Origin: Bacteroidota bacterium
GTDB lineage: Bacteria > Bacteroidota > Bacteroidia > AKYH767-A > 2013-40CM-41-45
Length of the DNA stretch: 64,000 bases
Direction of reading: 5' to 3'
Assembly (NCBI GenBank): GCA_016708785.1
Contig: JADJFC010000016.1
Location: 124,001-188,000, forward strand
Numbering within the stretch: the stretch's first letter is position 1; every line of letters starts with the position of its first letter. Position numbers and translations under genes: made by a program. This document shows, in pieces, positions 9,368-19,812 of the stretch. The notes under the pieces are model-generated. The model was not told where the DNA came from, did not search any database, and saw only the letters and a program-made list of their open reading frames with translations.

Positions 9368-10375
9368 ATGAAAATCCTCTGGCAAAGTAAGAGTTCTAAA
9401 GTGTTGCAGGCATTCTACGAAGGCTTCGTAGTCGATGGCATTAATGGCGGCAATGCCTTTGATGTTCAATCTGCTCTGGCTTTGTCAAAAGAATTTAAAG
9501 TAGTTATCGATCCTGTTACCGTTCGAAAAAATGAATCGCTTTTTTCTTATTGGAAGCGAATGCGGAATTACAAAGCAAAAGCAGACTTGTTGATCATGGA
9601 GCCTTATCCAATCGTATTTGGTAGCCGAACAAAAGAGCAATTGTCAATTGCTGTCATCCATCATATCGATCATGCCATAGCTAAAAAGTCGTTGTACCAT
9701 CGTTGGTATTTTAACAGGCTTATTAAAAGGGTAAAGAAGTGCAATGCAATTGTGACCGTTTCTGAACATTGGAAAAATTACTTCCAGTTGCATGATTGTA
9801 AAAATGTTTCTGTCATCTATAATTCTTTTGATCCGTCATTGTATGGAAAATTGTCGGAAGATGAATTGTCGTTCAGAACAAAGCACGCTATTCCAATTGG
9901 CAAAAAAATTATTTATATTGGAAATGCAATTCGGGAGAAAGGTGTTGTTGAAGTTTATAATGCATTAAAGAATTCTGAGTTTCATTTGATCATGACCGGT
10001 CCAAGAAATCGGGTTCCGGAATTGAATGTGCAATATCTTAATCTGAAGCGACACGACTATCTCCAGCTACTTACAATGTCGTCAGTCGTTATTTGCTTTT
10101 CACTGATGGAAGAAGGATGGAACAGGATCGCTCATGAAGCGTTGCTTTCCCATACTCCGTAATAGGAAGTAATAGCGGTGGAATGAAAGAGTTGTTGGAA
10201 AAAAGCAGGACAGGTCGTAGTGAATGATAAGACAGAAATTTATAGTGCAGTTGAAAAGGTCTTAAGTCAAAGGGAAATTTTCGCCGAAAAAGGATATGAA
10301 TTCGTAAAGCAATTTGATATGAAGTACTTTTCGAATGCATGGATAGTGTTGGTGAAGGAAGTAACTAAAAACTAA
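9368..10375 (+). CDS. GT4-type glycosyltransferase, two frame breaks near 10155 and 10200
   Basis: The N-terminal domain begins MKILWQSKSSKVLQAFYEG. The C-terminal Rossmann half includes KIIYIGNAIREKGVVEVYNAL, FHLIMTGPRN and the EEGWNRIAHEALL motif of GT4 retaining enzymes. The frame stops after HTP, but the downstream DNA encodes the expected continuation: PVIGSNSGGMKELLE, then AGQVVVNDKTEIYSAV, then a helix ending VTKN. Two single-base changes restore it, one in the CTCCG run near 10157 and one in a six-A run near 10198-10205. The restored protein has about 335 residues. It would act at the cytoplasmic face of the membrane in repeat-unit assembly. Confidence 0.76.
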
Positions 10376-10421
10376 TAATTAATAATTAATAATTAATAAT
10401 TAATAATTAATAATTAATAAT
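10373..10421. repeat. Perfect heptanucleotide tandem repeat (TAATAAT, 7 units)
   Basis: Seven perfect head-to-tail copies of a 7-bp AT-only unit begin at the stop codon of the glycosyltransferase gene and run into the asnB leader. It is one of the two longest of the 7-bp-period arrays in the window. Confidence 0.92.
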
Positions 10422-10449
10422 GAGAGGTGTCGGTAGATTGTGCAGTGCT

Positions 10450-10477
10450 ACTTACCACTTACCACTTACTACTTACC
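10450..10477. repeat. Heptanucleotide tandem repeat (ACTTACC, 4 units) in asnB leader
   Basis: Four 7-bp units (ACTTACC, ACTTACC, ACTTACT, ACTTACC) end 9 nt before the asnB ATG. The same four-unit element precedes the Wzy-like gene (13577-13604) and wzi (25931-25958). Confidence 0.9.
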
Positions 10478-10486
10478 AAAAAGAAA

Positions 10487-12389
10487 ATGTGCGGCATTAA
10501 CGGTATAATCAGCTTCGGCAAGAGCATTGACAACGGGAAAGAACTCGTTGAATCAATGAATGCAGCTACCGCACATCGTGGTCCGGATGATCATGGCTAC
10601 TGGACTGATGAGAACAGGAGAATTCATTTTGGTCATTTGAGGTTAAGTATAATTGATCTTTCTCCGGCCGGACATCAACCAATGATCACTGCAAATGGAA
10701 ACGTTATTGTTTTCAATGGTGAGATCTATAATTTTAAGGAATTAAGAGAAAAGTATTTTCAAGATAGAAAATTTAATAGTGACAGCGATACAGAGATCTT
10801 ACTTGCGCTTTATGAAAAATTCGGCGAGAGTTGTTTAAATTATCTGAATGGTATGTTCGCTTTTGCGATCTGGAATCCTGAGAAAAAACAACTGTTTATT
10901 GCCCGTGACAGGGTTGGAAAGAAACCGTTCTATTATTCAATGCAAGACGGGAAATTTTCATTCTCCTCTGAAATAAAAGCATTGTTACGTCTGCCTTGGA
11001 TGAAAAAAGCTCGACGAAAATGCAATGTATCATTTTCTCACTTTCAATTTGCTTGCTCCACCACAAACGATGTTTGAAGGTATCGATAAGCTTGAGCCGG
11101 GTTGTAAATTGACAATTGATTCCAATGGATCGATTGTAAAAAAGGAATACTGGGAAGTAAATTACTCTGCTGAAATAGAAAAACTCAGTGAAGAGGAATC
11201 GCAACTGAAAGTGGAAGCAGCACTTGAAAAGGCGATCGGATTTCGGATGGTTTCAGATGTGCCCGTTGGCGCATTCTTAAGTGGTGGTGTTGATTCCAGC
11301 GCCGTTGTTGCTTACATGTCGAAATTGACAACAAAACCTGTCAATACTTTTTCAATTGGCTTTGATGGCCAGCAGGAATATGACGAACGCTTTTATGCAA
11401 ACAAAGTTTCGAAGTTGTTCAATACCAATCATAGTGATATTGTTGTGACTGCCGATGATATTGAAAGTTTCCTTCCGGAAGTTGTAAATATTTTCGATGA
11501 GCCTATGGCCGATGCCACGTGCATTCCAATTTATTTTCTTTCTCAAAAAGCAAGACAATCAGGAAGTGTAGTTGTACTCACCGGTGATGGCAGCGACGAA
11601 TTATTTGCCGGATATCGCAACTGGAAAAAATTTATCCGATTGTTTCCTTGGTATAATCAATATTCAAAACTTCCCGACTTTGTCAAACAAGGAGTGTTGA
11701 AAGGTGCAGGAGTTTTTGCATCTGATAATGCCTATGAAATGTTGTCGAGATCAGCTCGTGGACAAGACATGTTCTGGGGTGGTGCAAAAAGTTTCAAAGA
11801 AAGTACGAAGACAAAATTTTTGTCGGAAGATTATCTCGAACGTTTAGGCGTTAATGATTCCTATAGCGTCATTGAACGTTACAAAGAAAAGTTTGAGCTT
11901 ATCAAAGCACATTCAACAAGGAAATTTGAGTATGCTGATTGGATGTGCTATCTCGGATTAAAATTTATGGTGCCGAATTATTATCTGTACAGAATGGATC
12001 ATTTGGGAATGGCCAATTCAATTGAGATCCGTTCACCATTTCTTGACTATGAATTTGTAAATACAGCACTTTCCATTTCTTCAAAATACAAACTCAATAA
12101 AGAAGAGCCAAAATATATTTTAAAGAAAGCACTTGAAAAAGTGTTGCCGGCAGAGATTCTCTATCGCAAGAAAATGGGATTTTGTGTTCCATTGAAAGAG
12201 TGGGCAGGAGATTTCATGATCGATTACATTGAAAAAAATCTCCGTTCATTTTGCAGTGATCATCCGCAATTCAAATACGATGAATTGAATTCATTGTTAA
12301 AACAGTTGAAAGCCGGTGATGAATCGTCAGTGAATCGGTTATGGACATTGTATTTTTTGATTGCATGGTTTAAAAAATGGATTGATTAA
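10487..12389 (+). CDS. asnB: Asparagine synthetase (glutamine-hydrolysing), frameshifted near 11005
   Basis: The start is ATG 10487, because the mature enzyme needs Cys as residue 2 (MCGINGIISFG), the glutaminase nucleophile. The glutaminase domain shows AHRGPDDHG and FNGEIYNF. The frame breaks at a run of six A near 11001-11006; with five A the text continues MKKLDENAMYHFLTFNL. The synthetase domain then has the pyrophosphatase loop FLSGGVDSSAVVAYM and GDGSDELFAGY, with RSPFLDYEFV further on. The restored length is near 634 residues, normal for the family. In polysaccharide clusters such AsnB/WbpS-type enzymes often amidate sugar carboxylates rather than make free asparagine, which fits this location but is not proven. 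Confidence 0.9.
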
Positions 12390-12397
12390 ACGACCAA

Positions 12398-13536
12398 ATG
12401 AAGATCCTGATCATTACAAATATTCCTAATCCATACCGGATCCCGCTTTTTAACGAGTTAAATATTCAGCTGGGTGAAAAAGGAATGCAATTCAAGGTTA
12501 TCTTTGCTGCTCAAACATACAGCCGCCGGAAGTTTGTTTTGGATCTGAACGATTGCAAATTTGAGTATGCATTTTTAGGATCTGAACAACTATCATTCGG
12601 CAACACCGAAAAAACGACTTTTCGGTATGGCAACCTCTCTGAAGTTCTGACTACCGAAAAGCCGGATCGAATCATCGTTAGTGGTTTTTCGATCGCTACC
12701 ATGAAAGTGTGGTGGTATACCCGCAGAAAAAAGGCTGAATTTCTTATTTGGAGCGGCTCTGTGACCACCAAAGGTAAAGGAGCGGGATTGGTAAGGACGA
12801 TGCAAAGACGCTTTCTGGCGGCTTATTCTGCCGCTTTTGTTGTCTATGGCAAAAGAGCAGGGAAGTACCTTGAAAGTCTGGGTGTGCCATCTAAAAAGAT
12901 CTTTAAAGCAATAAATACTGTCGATACTGACTTTTTTAGCCAAAAAACGGCTGAATTGAAAGAAAAGACCGTATTATCAGATAACAAACACCGACTTTCC
13001 TACGTAGGCTACCTTAGCGAAAGAAAGAAGGTTGGTCAATTGCTTCAATGTATGCGCCGTCTTGCCAATGAAAGAACAGATTTCGTTCTGGACTTGATTG
13101 GGGATGGTGATGCAAAGCTGATTTGCAACGGCAGGTTAAGGAATTAAAGCTCGACGATTTCGTTCGTTTTCCGGGGTTCAAACAAAAACATGAACTGCCG
13201 GAATATTATGCATCCACTGATGTCTTTCTCTTTCAAACGGGATTCGATATCTGGGGATTGGTTTTGAATGAAGCAATGGCAGCAGGTTTGCCTTGTATCG
13301 CTTCACCTAATGCAGGAGCAGTCGACGACCTCATCGTAAATGGTGAAACAGGTTATGTGATCGACTTCAACGATGAAAAAAGTGTAGTACAAAAAATAAA
13401 TTATTTGTTTGATCACAAAGATCAGGCAAAAAGAATAGGAAACAATGCCGCAGCTTTCATCAAAGAAAATGCAAGCGTAAAACAAAGTGCAGAAGGGTTT
13501 GTGAAAGCAATCCTTTCATCATTTAGAAGTAGTTAA
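12398..13536 (+). CDS. GT4 glycosyltransferase, frameshifted near 13118
   Basis: The protein begins MKILIITNIPNPYRIPLFNEL, a typical GT-B N terminus. It continues through RLSYVGYLSERKKVGQLL and DLIGDGDA, where the frame breaks. The downstream frame reads LQRQVKELKLDDFVRFPGF, then FDIWGLVLNEAMAAGLPCIA, the E(x7)E-type GT4 motif, and TGYVIDF. One extra base between GDGDA and ADLQRQ explains the break, giving about 379 residues. It starts 8 nt after asnB ends and is part of the same operon. Donor and acceptor are unknown. Confidence 0.82.
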
Positions 13537-13576
13537 TTTGTAAATAGTAATTGGTAAGTAGTTAGTAGCAAGTGCT

Positions 13577-13604
13577 ACTCACCACTTACCACTTACTACT
13601 CACC
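13577..13604. repeat. Heptanucleotide tandem repeat (ACTTACC type, 4 units) in polymerase leader
   Basis: Units ACTCACC, ACTTACC, ACTTACT and ACTCACC end 12 nt before the next ATG. An inverted partial copy (GGTAAGT, AGTTAGT) lies just upstream near 13553-13566, so the two can pair as a hairpin. Confidence 0.88.
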
Positions 13605-13616
13605 AAGAGAAAAAAG

Positions 13617-14943
13617 ATGTCCTTCAAACAATGGAAAGCATATTGGAAAAAGATCGACTGGACCAGAAAATGGTTTGCGGTCTTTATTCTTTTGCGTCCA
13701 ATTGTAGACAATTTTTATAAGCTGAAAGGAGATATCTTCTTTTCTTTCTCCAATTTATATCATGGGCGTATTGACGCCGATACTGTGTATTTCGGCAATG
13801 GTCTCCATGCGCAACAAAAAGGAGAATGGAACCGGCGATGAATTATTCCGCTTCTTCGGAATTATCATTTTGCTCAATTGCCTGATGTTGTTGATCTCCT
13901 TTTATTCATTCGACAGGCTTGGAAATTGTATCAAATACGTAACAACAGCATTAGTATTCTTTTATCTTAGAAAGGCAGTGCGTGATAAGGAAGATCTTCA
14001 TTTTATTTTACAAACATTCCTTTATTCGTGTATATTTCCTTTCGGTATGATGTTCTACGAAGTTATTTTCGGCGCCATCACTCCTGAGTATGCATCAGTG
14101 GGACGTGGAGGAGGAGCAAGGATCCGAGGGGAATATGCCGACAGTATGAACTATGCATCGTTCCTTGTAGGTTCTTTTCTTGTAGTTGCTTACTTCTTTC
14201 TGGAAGGACTACACAAAAAAAGTAAAATGCCTCATGTCAATATTACCCGTTTGGTGATCTGGGTATTCGTTAGTTTTGTTATGGCGATATCCTTGCGACA
14301 CGTTTCGACGTGGGCTGTATTTCTAACACTCATCATCCTTCTTCTTTATTTCAATTCGAAGAATTTAAAAGGATTGGTTGTCGTAATATTTGTTCTTGCT
14401 CTCACCTTGCCATTTTTCGCAAGGTCGATCTATCAGACGCAGATCTATCCTCTGATCGCAAAAGAATTCAATGTCATCAATGGTGATCAGGATGTTCAAT
14501 ATGCATTCAATGGACCAGTATCTCGTTGGGAAAGATACTTTGAGATCTGGAACAGAATGCCCGGCATAGCACAATACCTGGGCGTATCTTTCTCCGGTTT
14601 CAGACAAGCGCCTGTCATGGTAGGCGGAGGTATGCACAATGACTACATCAGACTTCTTTTCCTATCAGGAATTGTTGGTGTTGTTTTATATATTTTCTTT
14701 TTCTTCTTCGTTTTCTGGCGAAGAAAATTTTTACAGCCTCCGGAAAAATTCCTTGTCATGGGAGCCGTCGCCATTGTTATGCTCTATTCAGTGAGCACAC
14801 TACCTACGATCTATCCCGGAATTTATTTTATTGCATACCCTATCTATTCCTTTGCCTTATTACCGGTGAAGCAAGCATATGCCGCTAAAGTCGTAAAACA
14901 AAAGTCGCGTGTAACACGGCCTGAAACTTTGGCAATCGAATGA
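13617..14943 (+). CDS. O-antigen polymerase/ligase-like (Wzy/WaaL-type) membrane protein, frameshifted near 13755
   Basis: The start is ATG 13617 (MSFKQWKAYWKKIDW). The frame breaks after GDIFFSFS, and the second frame continues PIYIMGVLTPILCISAMVS, so one base is extra in the T/C-rich run near 13735-13752. The full product has about 440 residues with around ten hydrophobic segments. A larger soluble loop between about 14410 and 14640 contains PVSRWERYFEIW and MHNDYIRLLFLSGIVGVVLY. The HNDYIRLLFLSGI pattern is the conserved region of the O-antigen ligase/polymerase family. It would polymerise repeat units at the periplasmic face of the inner membrane. Confidence 0.82.
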
Positions 14944-16021
14944 AAAAACGTATCATGATACTCGGAAAGATCCCGCCTCCGTATATGGGGCCGTCAATTG
15001 CAACTCAGATCATCCTTAATTCTTCATTGAAGGATCGGTTTGAACTATTGCATATTGATACGCGTGTCAATACATCTTTAATACGATGGGCAAGTTTTCA
15101 TTGGTAAAGATCTTCAAAAGTGTTTCAATCTGGGTGAAAATGTTCTTTACCATTTTGATAAAAAGGCCTTCGCTGGTAGTTATTCCAATTTCGCAATCAA
15201 CAGGCGGATATCTGAAAGATCTTGTTTTTATTCTCATCGCTAAATTAACTTTCAGAAAAACACTTATTCACCTGCGTGGGAGTAATTTTAAAAATTGGTT
15301 GAATGCATCTTCTTCTTTTACTCAGGCAATTGTAAAGAGTACTTTGAAATTTAATAATGGCGTAATTGTTCTTGGAAATAATTTGCGGCAACTCTTTACA
15401 GGTATTTTTTCTGATGAAAATATTTATGTTTGTCCCAATGGCGGCAATTATGACATTCCTTCCTCTGTAAAGAGAATCGATGATGTGGCAATTCTCTATC
15501 TGGCAAATCTTCAACCTTCAAAAGGTATTGAAGACGTATTGAATGCAATACTGAAATTAAAAGGTTCGTCGCATTCAGGTTTTAGATTGAATGTTGTTGG
15601 CACATGGCGGTCTGCAAGTGTTGAACAAGAATGCAAAATGCTGGTTGAAAAAAATAATTTGCCGGTAACATTTTTTCCTGCCGCAACCGGAAAAGATAAA
15701 TTTCAGTTTCTTGCAGATGCGGATATCTTCGTATTTACACCTAGAGAACCCGAAGGTCATCCTTGGGTGATCGTTGAAGCTATGGCGGCCGGACTTCCGA
15801 TAATTTCAACAGATCAGGGAGCGATCATAGAAAGTGTGAAGAATAATATTAATGGTTACATTGTTCCGCAGGTAGTCCGGATGAGATAGCAGATCGTTTA
15901 TCCATTCTTATCACTGATAAGGATCGTAGAATGAAATGGCTGCTGAATCAAAAAAAATTATGAGAACGGATTTACGGAAGAGAAAATGGTCGGTAATCTG
16001 ACAACAATATTTGAAAAGTAA
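14940..16021 (+). CDS. GT4 glycosyltransferase with three frame breaks
   Basis: The ATG at 14940 overlaps the polymerase stop (ATGA). Frame one encodes KKRIMILGKIPPPYMGPSIA, a canonical GT4 N terminus, and breaks near 15078-15085. The main frame then carries the body, including TLIHLRGSNFKNWL, VLGNNLRQLF, NGGNYDIP, ILYLANLQPSKGIEDVLNA and PREPEGHPWVIVEAMAAGLP. It breaks again near 15868 (a base missing in TTCCGC) and once more at an eight-A run near 15950. The DNA beyond still encodes SPDEIADRLSILITDKDRR and GFTEEKMVGNLTTIFEK. With three single-base corrections the enzyme has about 360 residues. Intact coding past each break argues for sequence error. Confidence 0.76.
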
Positions 16022-16034
16022 TAGGCCAATAAAA

Positions 16035-18179
16035 ATGGAACAACTCGTACAAAGTTTAAAAGATGGTGCCATGCAACTTTTGCAAGTACCTTTTCCTGCT
16101 TTACAACCGGGTTGTATTCTGGTACGAAATCATTTCTCAGTGATCAGCGCCGGAACAGAAGGGAAGTCAGTAAAAGATGCACGATTAGGTTATGTCGCAA
16201 AAGCTAGAGCCAGAAAAGAAGAAGTAGGCAAAGTAATGAAGTCGGTTCAGAATTTCGGATTGATTCCAACTTATAAAATGGTGATGAATAAATTGGAGTC
16301 GCCATCACCCCTAGGATATTGCTGCGCAGGAGAAGTTATTGCTGTTGCATCCGATGTAAAAGATTTTCGCATCGGCGACTTTGTTGCTTGCGGTGGAAAT
16401 ACAGCCGTGCATGCTGAAGTGGTAGCAGTGCCTGTCAACCTTTGTGTTAAGATAAGCAACGATGTAAATATTCGCGATGCTGCATTCGCCACGCTAGGGG
16501 CGATTGCAATGCAAGGCATTCGCCAGGCCGATCTTCGTTTAGGTGAAAATGCAGTTGTCATCGGACTCGGTTTGATCGGACAATTGACAATTCAAATGTT
16601 AAATGCTGCCGGTATTCGTACCATAGGAATTGATATTGACGAAAGAATGGTTCAGCTTGCTTCTGCTAACGGTTGTGAGCTTTCAATAAATCGTCGCTCT
16701 GAAACTTTGGAGAACGATGTTCTCGACTTTACTGCCGGACATGGAACCGATGCAGTCATCATCACTGCCGGTACTGATTCAACAGATCCTGTTGATCTTG
16801 CAGGGGCTTTGTCACGTAAGAAAGGAAAAGTTGTTATTGTTGGTGCAGTACCTACAGGATTCAAACGAGCAAATTACTTTAAGAAAGAACTGGAGTTAAA
16901 GATGTCTTCTTCCTATGGTCCCGGTCGTTATGACAGAGAGTATGAAGAGGAAGGAATTGATTATCCGTATGCATATGTTCGCTGGACAGAAAACCGAAAC
17001 ATGGAAGCATTTGTAGAATTGCTTCGCAAAGGGAAACTCAATATTGCCGGTTTGATCACTCATGAATATCCTTTCAGTAAAGCAGAAGATGCTTATAAGG
17101 TCATCGTTGAAAAGACAGAGCCGTTTACCGGAATGGTTTTGAAGTATGATGTGAAAAAGGAGTTAGTTTCTAATGTTAAATTAGCAGAACGTAAATATTC
17201 AAAATCTCAGCCGGTCATTGGTCTGATTGGTGCAGGTTCATTCGCGCAGAATTATCTCTTGCCTGCATTGAAAGACAAAGCGCAACTTGCAATTGTTGCC
17301 ACAGCTCGTCCAAATAATGCAAGATATATCGCAGACAAATATAGCTTTGCATCTTGTACGGGAAATGCAAGTGAAGTTTTTTCTGACAAAGATGTAAATA
17401 CTGTTTTCATTGCAACTCGTCACGACACTCACGCAGAGTATGTCATGGAGGCACTGAAAAGCAATAAAAATATTTTCGTTGAAAAGCCTTTATGTCTGAC
17501 GGAAAACGACCTTCATCAGATAAAAGCAATCTACGATACAAAATCTGTTCAGTTGATGCTTGGTTTCAATCGCAGGTTTTCACCTTACACGGAAACACTG
17601 CGATCATTTATTTCTCAATCTGAAAAATTGTCAAGCGCTTCACCGATAGCAATAAATTACCGTATTAATGCAGGTGTAGTTGCTGCTGATCACTGGGTTC
17701 ATGATCCAAAAGTTGGAGGAGGAAGAATACTTGGTGAAGTATGTCATTTCATTGATCTCTGTACATTTATTACCGGGTCAAAAGTTGCCGGTGTGTCTGC
17801 TAATTCAATGAATACTGCGGATGGAAAAACGGATACTCTTACTGTGAATTTGTCTTTTGCAAATGGAAGCATTGCCAATATCAGTTATTTTTCAAACGGA
17901 CAAAAAGAATTACCGAAAGAAAGACTGGAAGTTTTTGCAGGTGGAGTAGTAGCAATAATCGATGATTTTAAATCTGTTGCTACATACGGTAAAACTGTTT
18001 CTGAGAAATCAGGTAAGCAGGATAAAGGCCATGCAAAAGAAGTGGAGCTATTCATGAATTCTATCCGGGAAGGGAAAGATGCTCCAATACCATTTGATGA
18101 AATTTATCATTCAATGCTTGTTACCTTCAAAGTGCTTGAGTCAATTTCAATGAATGGTGAGTTGGTGAAACTTGCCTAG
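16035..18179 (+). CDS. Bi-domain oxidoreductase: zinc-type alcohol dehydrogenase fused to Gfo/Idh/MocA
   Basis: The start is ATG 16035; an upstream TTG would add eight residues overlapping the previous gene. The product has 714 residues and two domains. Residues 1 to about 370 resemble a medium-chain dehydrogenase (SAGTEGKSVKDARLGYVAKA, GYCCAGEV, and NAD site VIGLGLIGQL). Residues from about 395 resemble Gfo/Idh/MocA sugar dehydrogenases (VIGLIGAGSFAQNYLLPAL, IATRHDTHAEYV, NIFVEKPLCL, GGRILGEVCHFIDL). This fusion is a known conserved family near surface polysaccharide genes, often beside heparinase-like or alpha/alpha-barrel proteins. The usual catalytic cysteine pattern of zinc enzymes is not obvious. 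It probably oxidises or epimerises a sugar intermediate; the substrate is unknown. Confidence 0.9.
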   Translation: MEQLVQSLKDGAMQLLQVPFPALQPGCILVRNHFSVISAGTEGKSVKDARLGYVAKARARKEEVGKVMKSVQNFGLIPTYKMVMNKLESPSPLGYCCAGEVIAVASDVKDFRIGDFVACGGNTAVHAEVVAVPVNLCVKISNDVNIRDAAFATLGAIAMQGIRQADLRLGENAVVIGLGLIGQLTIQMLNAAGIRTIGIDIDERMVQLASANGCELSINRRSETLENDVLDFTAGHGTDAVIITAGTDSTDPVDLAGALSRKKGKVVIVGAVPTGFKRANYFKKELELKMSSSYGPGRYDREYEEEGIDYPYAYVRWTENRNMEAFVELLRKGKLNIAGLITHEYPFSKAEDAYKVIVEKTEPFTGMVLKYDVKKELVSNVKLAERKYSKSQPVIGLIGAGSFAQNYLLPALKDKAQLAIVATARPNNARYIADKYSFASCTGNASEVFSDKDVNTVFIATRHDTHAEYVMEALKSNKNIFVEKPLCLTENDLHQIKAIYDTKSVQLMLGFNRRFSPYTETLRSFISQSEKLSSASPIAINYRINAGVVAADHWVHDPKVGGGRILGEVCHFIDLCTFITGSKVAGVSANSMNTADGKTDTLTVNLSFANGSIANISYFSNGQKELPKERLEVFAGGVVAIIDDFKSVATYGKTVSEKSGKQDKGHAKEVELFMNSIREGKDAPIPFDEIYHSMLVTFKVLESISMNGELVKLA

Positions 18180-18188
18180 ATTTTCATT

Positions 18189-19358
18189 ATGAAAAATTCA
18201 AACCTTATTTCCAATTCATTTGAAAAGCTGCACAAGTATGTAGTTGAAGAAGAGTATAAGGGCTTTGATCCTTATGATACGCTTTGTTCTCCTTTTCCTT
18301 TCAAATCATTTACTTCATGGGGACCTGTAATTGCTACACAGATCCAGAAGCGAAATCCAATCAATGTTAGAAGTGTTTTAGGAATAAAGAAAGGCCATAA
18401 TCCAAAGGCAATGGGATTGTTTCTTGAAGCATATGTGAATCTGCAAAAGGCCGGAGTTGGCGACTATTCTTCGCAATGTGATTATTTCTTCAATTGGCTC
18501 AATGAAAATCAATCGAAAGGGTATAAAGGAAATTCATGGGGATATAATTTTCCATGGGCTACAACGGAAAAATATTTGCCGGCTTTTGCACCAACAGTAG
18601 TAGCAACAGCATTTGTTGTGCGAGGATTGTACGCCTATTATTTGCTTACAAATAATTTAAAAGCAAAGCAGCTTATTCTTGGTGCAGCAGATTTCGTAAA
18701 GAATGAACTCGAGCAGACAACTTTCGAAACAGGAATTGCAATTAGTTACACGCCGCTTTTTCCCGATTGTTGTTACAATGCAAGCTTACTTGGGGCTGAA
18801 ATTCTTGCCTATGCAAATGCTATTTCTGCGAATGAAAATGATGTTGTAACAATTCGCAAGGCTGTTGATTTCGTAGTCGCTCAGCAACACAGTGATGGCC
18901 ATTGGAAGTACAGTAAGAGTTTAAAGACAGGCGAAGAAAGAAGTCAGATCGATTTTCATCAAGGGTATGTGCTCGATTCTATTCTATACATTTCCCGCTT
19001 ACTCAAGGTCGATGATCCGAAATGGAATTCGTCTATTTTAGCAGGGTTAAATTACTATAAAGAAAAACAGTTTTTCTCCGATGGCAGAAGTCTTTGGCGA
19101 ATACCGAAAGAGTATCCGGTAGAAATCCACAATCAAAGTCAAGGCATAATCACATTTTTAAATTTTGCTTTTCTTGACAAAAAATATTCTGATTTTTCAA
19201 AGACAATAGCCGAATGGACAATTGAAAATATGCAGGATAAAAGCGGTTATTTCTATTATAGAAAACTAAAATTCTATACAAATAAGATCAGCTACATGCG
19301 GTGGAGTAATGCATGGATGTTTCTTGCTTTGAGCAGATCGATTTCTGGCCCTAAATAG
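18189..19358 (+). CDS. Alpha/alpha-barrel (six-hairpin glycosidase-like) protein
   Basis: This 389-residue soluble protein starts 9 nt after the bi-domain oxidoreductase. It is made of regularly spaced helical repeats with aromatic turns: KGYKGNSWGYNFPWATTEK, then VATAFVVRGLYAYYLL, then QHSDGHWKYSKS, IDFHQGYVLDSILYIS and NQSQGIITFLNFAF. The pattern suits an (alpha/alpha)6-7 toroid as in six-hairpin glycosidases, squalene-cyclase-like proteins and heparinase N-terminal domains. No signal peptide is visible, so it probably acts in the cytoplasm. Genes of this type repeatedly adjoin the bi-domain oxidoreductase, suggesting a joint step in uronic or amino sugar metabolism. I do not recognise the catalytic residues. 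Confidence 0.6.
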   Translation: MKNSNLISNSFEKLHKYVVEEEYKGFDPYDTLCSPFPFKSFTSWGPVIATQIQKRNPINVRSVLGIKKGHNPKAMGLFLEAYVNLQKAGVGDYSSQCDYFFNWLNENQSKGYKGNSWGYNFPWATTEKYLPAFAPTVVATAFVVRGLYAYYLLTNNLKAKQLILGAADFVKNELEQTTFETGIAISYTPLFPDCCYNASLLGAEILAYANAISANENDVVTIRKAVDFVVAQQHSDGHWKYSKSLKTGEERSQIDFHQGYVLDSILYISRLLKVDDPKWNSSILAGLNYYKEKQFFSDGRSLWRIPKEYPVEIHNQSQGIITFLNFAFLDKKYSDFSKTIAEWTIENMQDKSGYFYYRKLKFYTNKISYMRWSNAWMFLALSRSISGPK

Positions 19359-19378
19359 TAACCAACTTTTAATTTTCA

Positions 19379-19730
19379 TCAAAAAGATGATTTTATTTTC
19401 TTATAAAAATCAACGAGAACTGAAGGTGAAACTTCCAGATCACAATCGATCACAAAGATCAATTCACCGGAAGCATAGGAGATGCCGGCATGTGCAGCAT
19501 AATGATGTCCGAAGTTACGGGAGAGATCGAGAATGACAAGTTCTTTGAAATTGGTTTTTTGTTCAATGGCATATTGCAGAGAATCATCCGGTGAACCGTC
19601 ATTGACGCACACTGGTTCGTAATCGGAGATGCCACATTCAGCAACGACTTTCTTAATGCCTTCGAAAAAATTCGGCAAAAAAACTTCGACTTCTGTAAAA
19701 TGTAGTAACGATGCTTAAACTGCAGGACAT
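19379..19730 (-). pseudogene. Truncated GT2 glycosyltransferase fragment
   Basis: Read on the minus strand from ATG at 19730, the DNA encodes MSCSLSIVTTFYRSEVFLPN, with one indel in a seven-base run near 19681-19690. It continues through VCVNDGSPDDSLQYAIEQ and FGHHYAAHAGISYASGELIF to VIDCDLEVSPSVLVDFYKK, then stops. These are the nucleotide-binding and DxD parts of a GT2 (dolichol-phosphate mannosyltransferase-like) enzyme. Only about 115 residues remain; the family normally has about 300 and C-terminal membrane helices. The end lies 20 nt from the convergent stop of the previous gene, so a deletion or rearrangement probably removed the rest. It follows the DUF354 gene on the same strand. Confidence 0.72.
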
Positions 19731-19812
19731 AGTGTACCGACCGTTTTTCTTAGGCACGGCTTCAGGTGACGGATTTTACGGCTAAGAGAGAAAAGGTTCA
19801 CTTTTCAGCATA

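Noticed and set aside
10427..10486. N-terminal extension of AsnB through the heptamer repeat
   Set aside because: The enzyme needs Cys at position 2 after Met removal, which fixes the start at 10487.
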